DNA of 23,499 nucleotides, from assembly GCA_002245135.1 (NCBI GenBank), contig NGBS01000966.1, positions 1-23,499 on the forward strand. The letters run 5' to 3'. Positions 11,401 to 20,426 of the stretch are shown one piece after another. Every line of letters starts with the position of its first letter. Position 1 is the stretch's first letter. The notes below the pieces were generated by a model. The model made no database searches. It saw only the letters and a list, made by a program, of their open reading frames with translations, and had not been told where the DNA came from. Position numbers and translations under genes: made by a program. The stretch comes from Proteromonas lacertae (lineage: Eukaryota > Sar > Bigyra > Opalinata > Proteromonadidae).

Positions 11401-13017
11401 AAAAATACATCATCAGCTAATTTTTTAAAATCATCTTCTTTAATACTGTTCTGTAAAATACCAAAAACACTACCCTCACTATTAAGGTATTTATTATAGT
11501 TGGTTATATATTTATCAATATCACCTAATATTTCACCAAACTTTGTAATATCTTCATCAATTTTATTTTGGTTTAAATTATGAGTTAACTCAATACTATC
11601 TTTTATACTGTCCAATTCTTTTTCACAATTATTATTACTACTTAGACATGTGTTTACAGCATTCCATGTACTCCAATTAGTTAATAATAATTCTTCAAAT
11701 CCATTCTTACCTAATCGATTTGTTACATTTACTAAATTATCAAACTCTCCTGCATCATCTAAATCAAAGCAGTCATTTGTTGTAGATTCACAAGAATTTT
11801 TAAAATTTATTTTCTCTGATTCTTTCACATTTTTAGTACAATTCTCAACAGATTCAATAGTATTATTTATACTTTCTGATATTTTATCAACTGAAATAGT
11901 AAAATTACTAATTTTATCATTAACTTCATCTTCTGTTATAAATGAATTAATTGCACCAGTTATATCATTAATCATTTTGGATATTTCATCTGGAGTAACA
12001 AGCTTATCAACTATATCAATTATGGCTATAAACATAAATATATTCAATTAATATACTTGTCAGATTAGTAGCTACATCAGTTAAACTAATATATCTCGTT
12101 ACAGTATCAACTACTACACTACACACTTTATCAACTACAAAATCACCTACTACTACATTCATTATAGTATCTTGTACAAGATTCATTATTCCTTGTACAG
12201 TATTATCAGCTACATCCATTATTCTTAATACACCCATATCTTCATTTGTGTCTATTTTACCTGTTAATCGAGCAGGAAAACCGCCCAGTGGGTGCTATAT
12301 AGAAATAATTAATAAAATAATTCTATATACATTAGCATATGCGTAAAAACCAAAGAATATTGCCACCAAACAACATAAAAAGGCAAATGTTAAACAACAA
12401 TAGCCACATTTTCGACCACAACAGCAGCAACAACAACTACAACAGTCATCTCGAGAGGAATCTCGACTTGGAAGAGTTTTGAATGGAGGAGGATCAACTC
12501 CTTTAGGTAATTTCTCCATTTCTTCGATATATTCATCATCTACTTCATTTTCATAATTCTTCATACAACAACAACTACAACAACACCAACAAAATGGGTT
12601 TAGTAGACATATATATAGCATGAATAATATCATGAGCACTAATAAAACGACTATATTCTAGTGTAAAGTAGATAATTTAAAAATACAATAGCTGCATTCA
12701 CAGGAAATATATTCCGTTGATCCCAAACATCTTTTAAAATATCAAGTACTCCATCTGGAAAATCATAATTTATGCTCTTCGAATCATTAATCAATTTGTT
12801 TATGATTGTCTTTTTAAACTCTTCTTCACTTCCGACTCCATGCATCAGTGAATTAAAGACCAATCTTTCTGCTCCCTAGATAAATATAGCCAATTTTCTA
12901 TACTGCGATGTGTGATGGACAAATAGACTCTTTTTTAATTTTATTTTCTGGCAATTTGTATGCAGCAGCTGATGATATAATGAAAAGTGTTATAAGAACA
13001 GCCAAAGCCGTGTTCAT
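8438..13017 (-). CDS. PROM: Prominin-family five-pass membrane glycoprotein
   Basis: Fourteen exons give 1381 aa (4146 coding nt, exactly divisible by three). Introns: 12876-12903, 12658-12686, 12295-12330, 12026-12056, 11381-11408, 11188-11218, 11075-11109, 10393-10444 (AT-AC), 10205-10236, 10099-10128, 9859-9893, 9433-9468, 9003-9033. Order: signal peptide (MNTALAVLITLFIISSAAA), short ectodomain, TM1 near 97-120, Cys-rich cytosolic loop (CWCCCSCCC; CCSCCCCCCGRKCGYCC), TM2 ending near 210, very long glycosylated loop to about 1048, TM3, short CCCECQ loop, TM4 near 1085-1110, second loop, TM5 near 1285-1305, Lys/Glu-rich tail. This topology, with Cys-rich loops next to TM1/TM2 and TM3/TM4, is diagnostic of prominins. 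They bind cholesterol and mark microvilli, cilia and other membrane protrusions. Loop 1 is roughly three times the length of its human counterpart. The gene is not in a recognisable cluster. Confidence 0.85.
10393..10444 (-). other. Probable AT-AC (U12-type) intron in the prominin gene
   Basis: On the minus strand this 52-nt intron begins ATATCATTTTT and ends ATATGAAC. It joins codons ...AGT GCA TTA to GAT AGT GTA..., giving SMSAL|DSVNKE in phase 0 and restoring the frame for the rest of the gene. ATCCTTAAT, one change from the U12 branch consensus TTCCTTAAC outside its first base, sits with its second A 10 nt from the end, inside the spacing typical of U12 introns. The donor differs from ATATCCTTT at one position (C to A at position 6). 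No GTAT...TAG intron fits. The only GT-AG alternative I found starts GTGCATTA and ends AATAAAG, unlike the other introns here. Confidence 0.6.
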
Positions 13018-13301
13018 GAGGTAAAAATGATAAAATGAAAAAAGAAACGGCTAGATCCACAGTTGAATTTTTCATATTAACTGAAATTCAATTAGTAAAT
13101 ATGTTGAAAACATTTGCTAAGTGCAGATTAATTATTTACCGCCTTAATCCATAGGTTGGTTTTCAATATATTAACCAATATAAAAGACATAATCCTCAGT
13201 TACACTTCATATACATCTAATTTTACATAACAAAAATAGAAATTAGTTAAGATATGTGTATAATAGATTTAAATTATGAAAAATTATTATCCTTTTACTT
13301 T
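13018..13301. other. Spacer upstream of prominin, downstream of the RGS gene
   Basis: 284 bp, the largest gene-free stretch. Both flanking genes run leftward, so it carries the RGS 3' end and the prominin promoter. It contains AT-rich sequence with short T-runs and a TATAAAA-like word near 13180. No RNA gene or repeat is evident. Confidence 0.6.
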
Positions 13302-13715
13302 CTAGTGATTCAAAGGTGTGTTTACAACAATATGTATTTCATCTTCCTTCTTTTTCTCAACATAATTCCTACATTCAACACTTAACAAGAAATCTCTGAA
13401 ATTATTAGTATCCAGAAGTTGAAATGCAATAGCTTGGCAATGGTCAAATACAGTAACAGGAAATTGTCTCGTTTCTAAGGCTTGTAGTACAGTATCTCTA
13501 TCCAATGAACTAACATTAACTTGATTTGTTGCTCCACTGATAATAAAGTTATCGCTGATTCTGTTAGCATATTGCAATGTACTTGTTCTAAATTTCTCAA
13601 CTTCATTCCAAAACATATAATTCTCTAAGTTCAACTTTTTGGCTAAAAATATCTTAAATGCTTGAGTTGCTACTGGATGTGATAAAACAGATTGCATTGA
13701 TGATAATTCAGGGTT

Positions 13716-13747
<32 letters not shown>

Positions 13748-15365
13748 GTTCTAAATCAATCTGTGCTTGTTTAGCAGTTTTCTTTATCTCATCACTAATA
13801 ATTCCATGATATAAATTATTCAAATCTTGTGGTCCTCCAATATCAGTAGATTCAATCACATTCACTTTATATACAGCACCTCTTGATCTAATCTCAGTAG
13901 TTCTTGAACCAGTCAATAATCTATCAGCTTTAGCACCAGTCTTTGTAGATTGAACGTCAAATAATTCAGCCATCTTAGAGACTACAGTTTCTAAGAGTTT
14001 AGTTTCATCTTCATCTTCATCTGCTTCAGTATCTTCTGAACCATCATCACTTAAGTTTTCATCTGCTAAAATACAAATTGTTCCAGCTAATTTGGAGATC
14101 ATAGATGTCATTCTTTCAATTGGTTTAACTACGAGATTATAAGCGCTTTTATTGATGATAAAACATCCTAAGATAAGGATTAATATTACTATTACACTCA
14201 TCGCTAGTTGTAAACCATATATTTCAGTCAAACTATGTTTGACATTGATATAAACGGTACTTTTGGAGGTAGAAGCATCCATCATTTGTATTAACTATAA
14301 ATAATAAATAATAATAACAATAATATATATATTATATACTCTTAAAGATTTTAATTTATTATGGTTATGAATCAATACTTCACCACCTATATTCAAATAT
14401 ATTATCTCACTATCACCATTCTCAACAAATTGTTTATAAATAATTGGATATAAATCATTTTTACTCTTTGCATAGGATTGTTCTAGAATTGATAATTCAC
14501 TTTTTAAATTCATTTGACTATCATATGATGCAGATGTAAAAAGTGGTAAGAATAATGACATAAAAAACATTATTACTATCATTTTACTAGTTATTAAGTC
14601 TGATAAGTGTTTCCCTAACTTGGATGGCTTTGAATAAATATTTGTATAGACTTCCTCTCTATTTTAATAAATTAATATCAACGATACTTTTTATGTGGAG
14701 AATAAAAATGGAATAAATTAGCCAATCGAAATACACGTATTGTTCTTACTGCAGATAATAACTGAAGTAGGAAAAAGGATGGGATTCTGTAAGGTAATTC
14801 TGCAGATGTTCCATTTCCACTGATTTCATATTCACCAAATCCAGACTATAATTAAAAATACTAAATATATAATATATACAGCTAATGATCTGAATAAATC
14901 GATGAAATCTGGAATTAATGACAATGTACCAAGTATATCAAGCCAAAATAGGTTTGATAAACAGTATTGGAACTTATACAACGATCTTAATGTTAAATCA
15001 ACAATAAACATCACTGTTATTAGTAACAAAATGATTGCTATTGCGATATCTGCTTGTTTAGGTAAAAGCATAATGTTTATATCATGTAAAATTATAGAAA
15101 GAATTATAAATATTACATAAACGATGTTGTATATTTTACTATTGAGTAATCGGGTAATTTTTGGGTTTTGTCGAGTCTTAATTACACAACAAGAAGGTTT
15201 AGCTTCTTCATATGTTTTGTTATTCTTTGAACTTTCATCTAACTGCTGAACAATATTTGATAATCTTCTAACTCCTTGCCTTGATAATCGATGATTTTTC
15301 TTTACCATCTTTGATTTCGTTCTTGTTACTATACTCATGTCATTCTTAGGTCTAATCACTGACAT
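13302..15365 (-). CDS. Voltage-sensor-like multi-TM protein with C-terminal RGS domain
   Basis: Five exons give 641 aa. Introns are 14846-14879, 14659-14687, 14295-14339 and 13718-13747. After a basic N-terminus come four helices like an ion-transport S1-S4 unit: S1 near 78-98, S2 near 107-125, S3 (FWLDILGTLSLIPDF) near 139-153, and an S4-like helix with spaced arginines (AVRTIRVFRLANLF) near 192-210. The block EEVYTNIYSKPSKLGKHLSD then leads into TM5 and an extracellular segment. The same block precedes the sensor region in protist voltage-sensor/adenylate-cyclase proteins. TM6 (near 345-366) leads to a short HAMP-like linker, an acidic linker and the RGS domain near 508-630 (VATQAFKIFLAKKLNLENYM; FWNEVEKFRT; QLLDTNNFRDFLLS). 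RGS domains speed GTP hydrolysis by G-alpha subunits, so coupling of membrane voltage or an outside ligand to G-protein signalling is inferred. No pore filter or cyclase domain is visible. Confidence 0.78.
13719..13746. repeat. (TA)14 microsatellite forming nearly a whole intron
   Basis: Fourteen TA units make up 28 of the 30 nt of the last intron of the RGS gene. The intron is a multiple of three without an in-frame stop, so if retained it reads as an Ile-Tyr repeat just before the RGS domain. Confidence 0.9.
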
Positions 15366-15386
15366 ATCACCTGAAGAGAGTGAAAA

Positions 15387-15740
15387 ATGAATAAAATAAT
15401 ACTATGTCTGTTCTGTTCAATGGAAGTTATAGGTTTATCATCATTTATACTAGGGAACACTTTAGCACTCTCACCTACATTTCGTTATTTAAAAAAAGAA
15501 TACTGTGAATTCTTTCTACAGGATCATACGAAGTCATCATTTAAATTCTGTATCAATTTAAAAGAACTACAAAAACACTCTATAACCGAAAATATCAGAA
15601 TTCGGTTAATGAAAAATACTATCATTTTTTTTGGATCAACCCCAATTTTATTCGTTAGTCATTATTTTATTTTTCTCAACACAATAAGACAATATAAAGA
15701 TAATAAAAATTTACTCTTCTTACTAAAACACATTTATTGA
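15387..15740 (+). CDS. Small two-TM protein of unknown function
   Basis: Uninterrupted 117-codon frame from ATG 15387 to TGA 15740, long for non-coding sequence of this AT content. It has two hydrophobic stretches: an N-terminal signal-anchor-like helix (IILCLFCSMEVIGLSSFILG) and a second near residues 78-97 (IIFFGSTPILFVSHYFIFL). Between them lies a hydrophilic region with three Cys and mixed charge. No family is recognised. Its start codon is only 21 bp from the divergent start of the RGS gene, and its stop overlaps the end of the convergent Asn-rich gene by 7 bp. A further upstream exon cannot be excluded but would have to lie inside the RGS gene. Reality of the gene is likely but not certain without transcript data. 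Confidence 0.55.
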   Translation: MNKIILCLFCSMEVIGLSSFILGNTLALSPTFRYLKKEYCEFFLQDHTKSSFKFCINLKELQKHSITENIRIRLMKNTIIFFGSTPILFVSHYFIFLNTIRQYKDNKNLLFLLKHIY

Positions 15741-17706
15741 GTTGTATCACTGGGATTTACTGTATTTTGTGTTCTAGTAATAGAATTATCAATTCCAAAC
15801 AACTCATACTTTCCACTATTTGAAGAAGCTTCTGTTTTCTTGGATGGACCTATTGGGTTTGGGATCTTTGAATCTTCTACAGTAATTTTATCACCTTGAG
15901 GTAAGCTTTCAACAGTGACATATTTTATTTCACTACAATTCGTTCTACCAACATTATTGACTGATTTTCCACCTCTCATTCTTCTCTTCATTCTATTATT
16001 ACCATCTGTTTCAGTATTTACAGCTGTAGCAGTATTATTACCAGGAGCAGTTGATGTAGCAGCAGTATTAGTATTTGTTGTTGTTGTATTTGTATTTGCA
16101 TTTGTTGATTTATAATTATAATTATAATTCTTGTCGTTATATCTATAATCATAATAATTATTGTTATAGTAATTGCTATATTTCTTATTATAATTTCTTT
16201 TATTATTATATTTCTTATTGTTGTTGTTTGTATTATATTGTTGTTGTTGTGGAGTTGTAGTAGTTGATGATATTGTATTATTAGTTGTTGATGTAGATAA
16301 TATAGATGTAGATGTAGATGGAGGTGGTGGTTGATTAATTTCCTCTTTTATTCCTTCACTTTTCTTATTATTGCCTTTATAATAATAATTTGATTTATTA
16401 TTATTATTATTATATTTCTTATTGTTATAATAATAATAATAATCATAATCATTATATTTCTGATATTGTTTATTATTATTATATTGTTTATTATTATATT
16501 TCCCACCATTTTTATTATTCGTTTTATCATTAGAAGGTGTAGTAGTTGTAGTTGTACTAGTAGTTGTTGTTTCTTTATGTTTACTGTTACTCTCTATTTC
16601 AGTGGATGACAATAATCTCTGTAATTCTTCAGCAGCTTGTTCTTCTTTACGTATTTCTAAATTCTTTGATTCTTTTTCTTTCATCATTTTATCATTTTCA
16701 TATTTATCGATTAATATTTTGGCATTTGGTACAGGTAAAGGAGGAGGAGGTGTAGATGATGATGATGATGAAGTAGTAGTAGTTGCAGGTGGAGGTGGTT
16801 GTTGATTATTATATCGATTATTATTATATCGATTATTATTGCTATAACGTTGGTTTCTATTATTATTATTATTGTTGTTGTTGTTGTATTGCCTATATTC
16901 TTGTTTTCTCGATTGTTGTATCGGTTGTTGCGATTGTTTCGGTTGTAAACTTTTCATATATTCCATTTCTCTTAATTTCTTATTGTATTCATCTATTTCT
17001 GATAATTTTCTTTCCTTTTCTGCTGCTTTTTGCATTTCTCTGTATAACCTCTCTTTTATATCTCTTGGCTCTTCCGATTGAGGTTTTCTGTTGTTGTAAT
17101 TATTATTATTGTTGTTTCGATAGTTGGAATAATGTGAATGGGAAGATTGATGATAAGGTCTTTGGTTGGATTGAGATGGGTTTGATTGGTTTTCATAATA
17201 TTCATCTTCATCTTCATACTCTTCATCTTCCACATTATATTCATCTGAATTTGCATTATTATTATTATTATATCTTCGATTTTTATCCTTTCTAGTATAT
17301 AATTTGTAGTTTTCCTCTTTTACATTTTCATCTTCATCAGATTTATTTTCTTCTTCTTCGGTAGGTTGGACCAATCCTTTTGCTAAGACACTTGACCATG
17401 GTAAACTCTCTGAACACTCGGTTACTGTTGGTTGAGTTGTTGTTTTTTTCTCTGCTTCTTCTTTATCATGTTCCATTTTTAACCTTTTATTTTTCTCTTC
17501 TTCAGCCATCTTTTTCTCACTAGGTATTGACACAGGAACAGGAATTACTAGTTTGGGTGCAGGTTGCTCGTTTATATTATTTCTATTCATATTCTTATCT
17601 CCTATAAATATATATTAAATAATTTTATACTTCTTTGGCTTGGTAATATAGGATATTGAGATTTAGGGATGTATCTATTGTTATTTTGATGGTCACGATT
17701 CATCAT
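15734..17706 (-). CDS. Asn/Tyr-rich low-complexity protein, probably RNA-associated
   Basis: Two exons give 647 aa. Intron 17602-17630 (29 nt) joins the upstream exon (MMNRDHQNNNRYIPKSQYP) to RDKNMNRNNINEQ. The N-terminal third has a charged helical region and a short conserved-looking motif ESLPWSSVLAKGL. Later comes a basic coiled coil (ERLYREMQKAAEKERKLSEI). The middle is made of Asn, Tyr, Lys, Thr and Ser runs with proline stretches. Near the C-terminus NRMKRRMRGGKSVNNV is a short basic RGG-like patch. No folded domain is recognisable. Composition resembles prion-like, RNA-granule proteins, and that role is inference from composition. The DNA is dominated by AAT/ATT and ACA trinucleotide runs (about 16100-16900), so length is probably polymorphic. 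It is divergent from SDA1, with 148 bp between start codons. Confidence 0.7.
16100..16900. repeat. Coding trinucleotide repeats (Asn, Thr, Tyr, Gln runs)
   Basis: Runs of ATT/TTG/GTA-type trinucleotides on the plus strand encode Asn, Gln, Tyr and Thr tracts of the minus-strand low-complexity gene. They explain the long spurious plus-strand frames here. Confidence 0.85.
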
Positions 17707-17854
17707 AATTAGAAAAAATTAAATAAATAATCTATAAACGATTAATAATATGATAAATATCTATACAAAAAATTAAAATGAAACTAGAAATACACTTTTA
17801 ATTGTATTTTTCATTTGTATTAATTTGTATAATTATTTTTTTCATCATTTCCTA
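17707..17854. promoter_or_regulatory. Divergent promoter region, Asn-rich gene and SDA1
   Basis: 148 bp between two start codons on opposite strands must drive both genes or overlap their 5' ends. It is AT-rich with no recognisable binding motif. Confidence 0.5.
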
Positions 17855-20199
17855 ATGACAGATCTTTTAGTTGGGAATTTGCCAAAACTTCAAGTATTTA
17901 GTCATTTTTATACAATTTAGAACCAAATTAAACGTGATCCTAAAGCCTACCACGATGATTTTCTTCAACAAGTATTTATATTATTCTAATATGATAGTAT
18001 CGACACTTTCAAACACAATTAGAAATATTTCGATTAAATCCAAGTCAACAATCAGATGAATTCGAATCACTAGTGAATTTTCTTAGCCAATGTTCTCCTT
18101 GCTATCCTAAAGTATTATATTATGTATAATACATTGTGAATAGGAGACTGAAAGTTTTCCACCTCTAATAATGAAGCTTTTAGAAGATAATTATGAAGTT
18201 TTCCATCCAAACACTCGTAAAGTCTTAGTTTCTTCATTAATATTAATGAGAAACAAACGATTCATTGAACCAATACCAGTGCTAACATTATTTTTCAAAC
18301 TGTTCAGAGCTCAAGATAAATATTTAAGAGAATTAGTTTATAACCATATAGTGAGTGATGTCGTATCAGTAAATCAAAAAAAGAAAAATGAACAGGTAAA
18401 TAATAAACTACAAGCATTAATGTGTAGAATGTTGGAAGATAATAATCCAACAGCCGCAAGAATGTCATTGAAAGTGATGACTACATTATATAGAAGACAA
18501 GTATATTAATTAATACACTTTTATTTCATTATTCAATTTTATTATCATCTTTTATATGAATAGATTTGGACAGATGCAAAAAGTGTCAATGTTTTAGCAC
18601 ACGCTTGCTATTCAAAGATTCCACGTGTAGCAATAGGTGCAGTGAATTTCTTTTTAGGTATTCAAGACTTATTAGATGAAGATGAAAAGAAAAAAGAAGA
18701 AGAAAAAGAAAAACAAGTTGAAATTGATAAACATGTTCATTCTAAAAAGACTAAAAAGAAGGAAACATTGATTAAAAGACAAGAGAAAATCAATAAAAAG
18801 AAACAGAAGAAGGAAGATAATGTTAATCCACTTTTTCCAGCAATAGATGTATTTTTTATTTTATTTTATATATAGTTGATAAATGATCCACAAGGCTTTG
18901 TAGAGAAATTATATGACCAAATGAAAAGAACATCTTTATCATTTGAAGTGAAATTATTATATATGAATCTATTAACACAAGTAATTGGTAGACAAAAAGT
19001 GATATTTTTACCATTTTATGGTTTTGTTCAAAAGTATCTAAGTCCTCATCAAGTCCATGTTACACAAATATTAGCTGCAATTATTCAAGCTGGACACGAT
19101 TTGATCCCTCCAGAAGAATTAATTCCATTGGTTAAAACAATTGCCAATACTTTTGTGAATGATAAAACAAGTCCTGAAGCAATAGCTGTTGGTATTAATA
19201 CAATAAGAGAAATTATGGTCAGAACTCCATTGTTATTGGAAGAAGAAGATTTAGAAGCATTAATTCATGAATTTGTATAAATTATTTTATTATATTTATT
19301 AATAGTTGGATTTAAAATCATACAAGAATAAAGGTGTTCAAATAGCTTCAAGAAGTTTTCTCAATTTTGTAAGAGCATTTTATCCAGCCATTTTAAAGAA
19401 GAAACAAAAGAAGAGAGGTTTAGATTCATCAGTAAAACCAGCTGCTTATGGTGAAATAGTCACAACAGATGAATTAGTTAAAGCAAAAGAAGGTAATTCA
19501 GATGAAGAAGATGAAGAAGATGAAGATGGATGGATTAATGTGAAACATAGTAGTGATGAAGAAGATAATAATAATGAAGGTGGTGAAGGTGAAGAAGATG
19601 GAATGGAATGGGAAGAAGTAGAAGAAGAAGGAGATGATGATGATGATGATGAAGATGATGAGAGTGGTGAAGAAGATGATGAAGGAGAAGGAGAGAATGA
19701 GAGTGGAGGAGAAGAGGAAGAAGAAATGGAAGAAGAAGAAAGTGAAAATGAAAATGAAGGAGGAGAGGAAGGTGAAAATGGTGAAGATGGTTGGATTGAA
19801 ATGAAAGAAGGTGAAGATAGCGATAATGATATGGAGGAAGATGACGATGACGATGACGATGATGAACAACAATCAGGTAATATTGCTGGACCAAGAAATA
19901 TAGGTGAAAAAGTAGATCCAACTGATTTATTAGGTTATCAGAAGAAAGTGAGATTGACATTAGAAGAAAGATTGAATAAAGTGAAAGAAGGAAGAAGTCT
20001 TTATGAAAGCAAACAATTGGGAGGTGGTAGTACTAATAAAGAAAAAGCTAGAAAGAAGAACTTTATGATGGTTAAACACAGTCAAAAAGTATTAGACAAG
20101 TTAAAGAAATCTTTGAAACAACAACAGAGACAATTGAATAAATCATTAAAGAGTTTCAAAGTTGCAAATAAGAAGTCTGTCAATCATCGTAGAAGATAA
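17855..20199 (+). CDS. SDA1: SDA1 homologue, 60S ribosome biogenesis factor
   Basis: Seven exons give 712 aa (human SDAD1 about 687). Introns are 17894-17920, 17972-17997, 18112-18143, 18501-18563, 18849-18875 and 19275-19305. The match to SDA1 is strong throughout: NLPKLQ|NQIKRDPKAYHDDFLQQ at the start; helical-repeat segments such as LFRAQDKYLRELVYNHIVSD and AARMSLKVMTTLYRRQ|IWTDAKSVN; INDPQGFVEKLYDQM; HQVHVTQILAAIIQAGHDL; NDKTSPEAIAVGINTIREI. The acidic tract keeps the family motif WINVKHSSDEE (human WIDVQHSSDEE). The C-terminus keeps NKEKARKKNFMMVKHSQKV and a basic tail. SDA1 acts in the nucleolus and nucleoplasm on pre-60S particles, with roles in 5S RNP rotation and export. The splice joins fall inside conserved blocks, which makes the intron calls reliable. 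The acidic tract (19500-19870) is expanded with GAA/GAT repeats. Confidence 0.95.
19498..19870. repeat. Acidic GAA/GAT coding repeat tract in SDA1
   Basis: Imperfect GAA, GAT and GGT trinucleotides encode an Asp/Glu/Gly-rich segment of about 120 residues. The conserved WINVKHSSDEE lies near its start and a second WIEMKEGEDSD near its end. Confidence 0.85.
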
Positions 20200-20426
20200 T
20201 TTTTTCTTGTTCTGTTATTTATGCAAATTTCTATCATATTTTAATAACAATAATCTGTTATAGTTGTTTTTGAGTTGTTTTTATGGTTATATTCTAAATT
20301 TTATTTAAACCGCCAATTGGCGCGTATTTCTTTTTTGCTTCAAATACAAAATTAAACCACATCATTATTTCTTAAATTCAATTCAATTAATCTAAATTTT
20401 ATAAATAACACATATTAGTCATAAAA
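20200..20426. other. Intergenic spacer SDA1 to ZGRF1-like gene
   Basis: 227 bp, AT-rich. It should hold the 3' end of SDA1 and the promoter of the helicase gene. Apart from the GC palindrome at 20310-20324 I see no defined element. Confidence 0.7.
20310..20324. promoter_or_regulatory. GC-rich palindrome, E2F-like site upstream of the ZGRF1-like gene
   Basis: CCGCCAATTGGCGCG contains the perfect 12-bp palindrome CGCCAATTGGCG (20311-20322), and TTGGCGCG agrees with the E2F/DP core TTSSCGC. It stands out as a GC island in a very AT-rich spacer, about 105 bp before ATG 20427. E2F control of an S-phase repair helicase is an inference from the motif and position only. Confidence 0.4.

Noticed and set aside
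16564-17295. Several open frames on the plus strand opposite the Asn-rich gene
   Set aside because: They are mirror images of trinucleotide repeats (Asn, Thr, Gln runs) and show repeat composition, no start context and no domain.
17640-17700. ATATCCTATATT on the minus strand as a U12 donor in the Asn-rich gene
   Set aside because: It reads straight through as coding sequence and the exon ends at an ordinary GTATAA donor with a good TATAG acceptor.
19498-19960. Two long minus-strand frames opposite SDA1
   Set aside because: Antisense of the GAA/GAT repeat tract, giving only Phe/Ile or His/Leu runs, while the plus strand is clearly SDA1.
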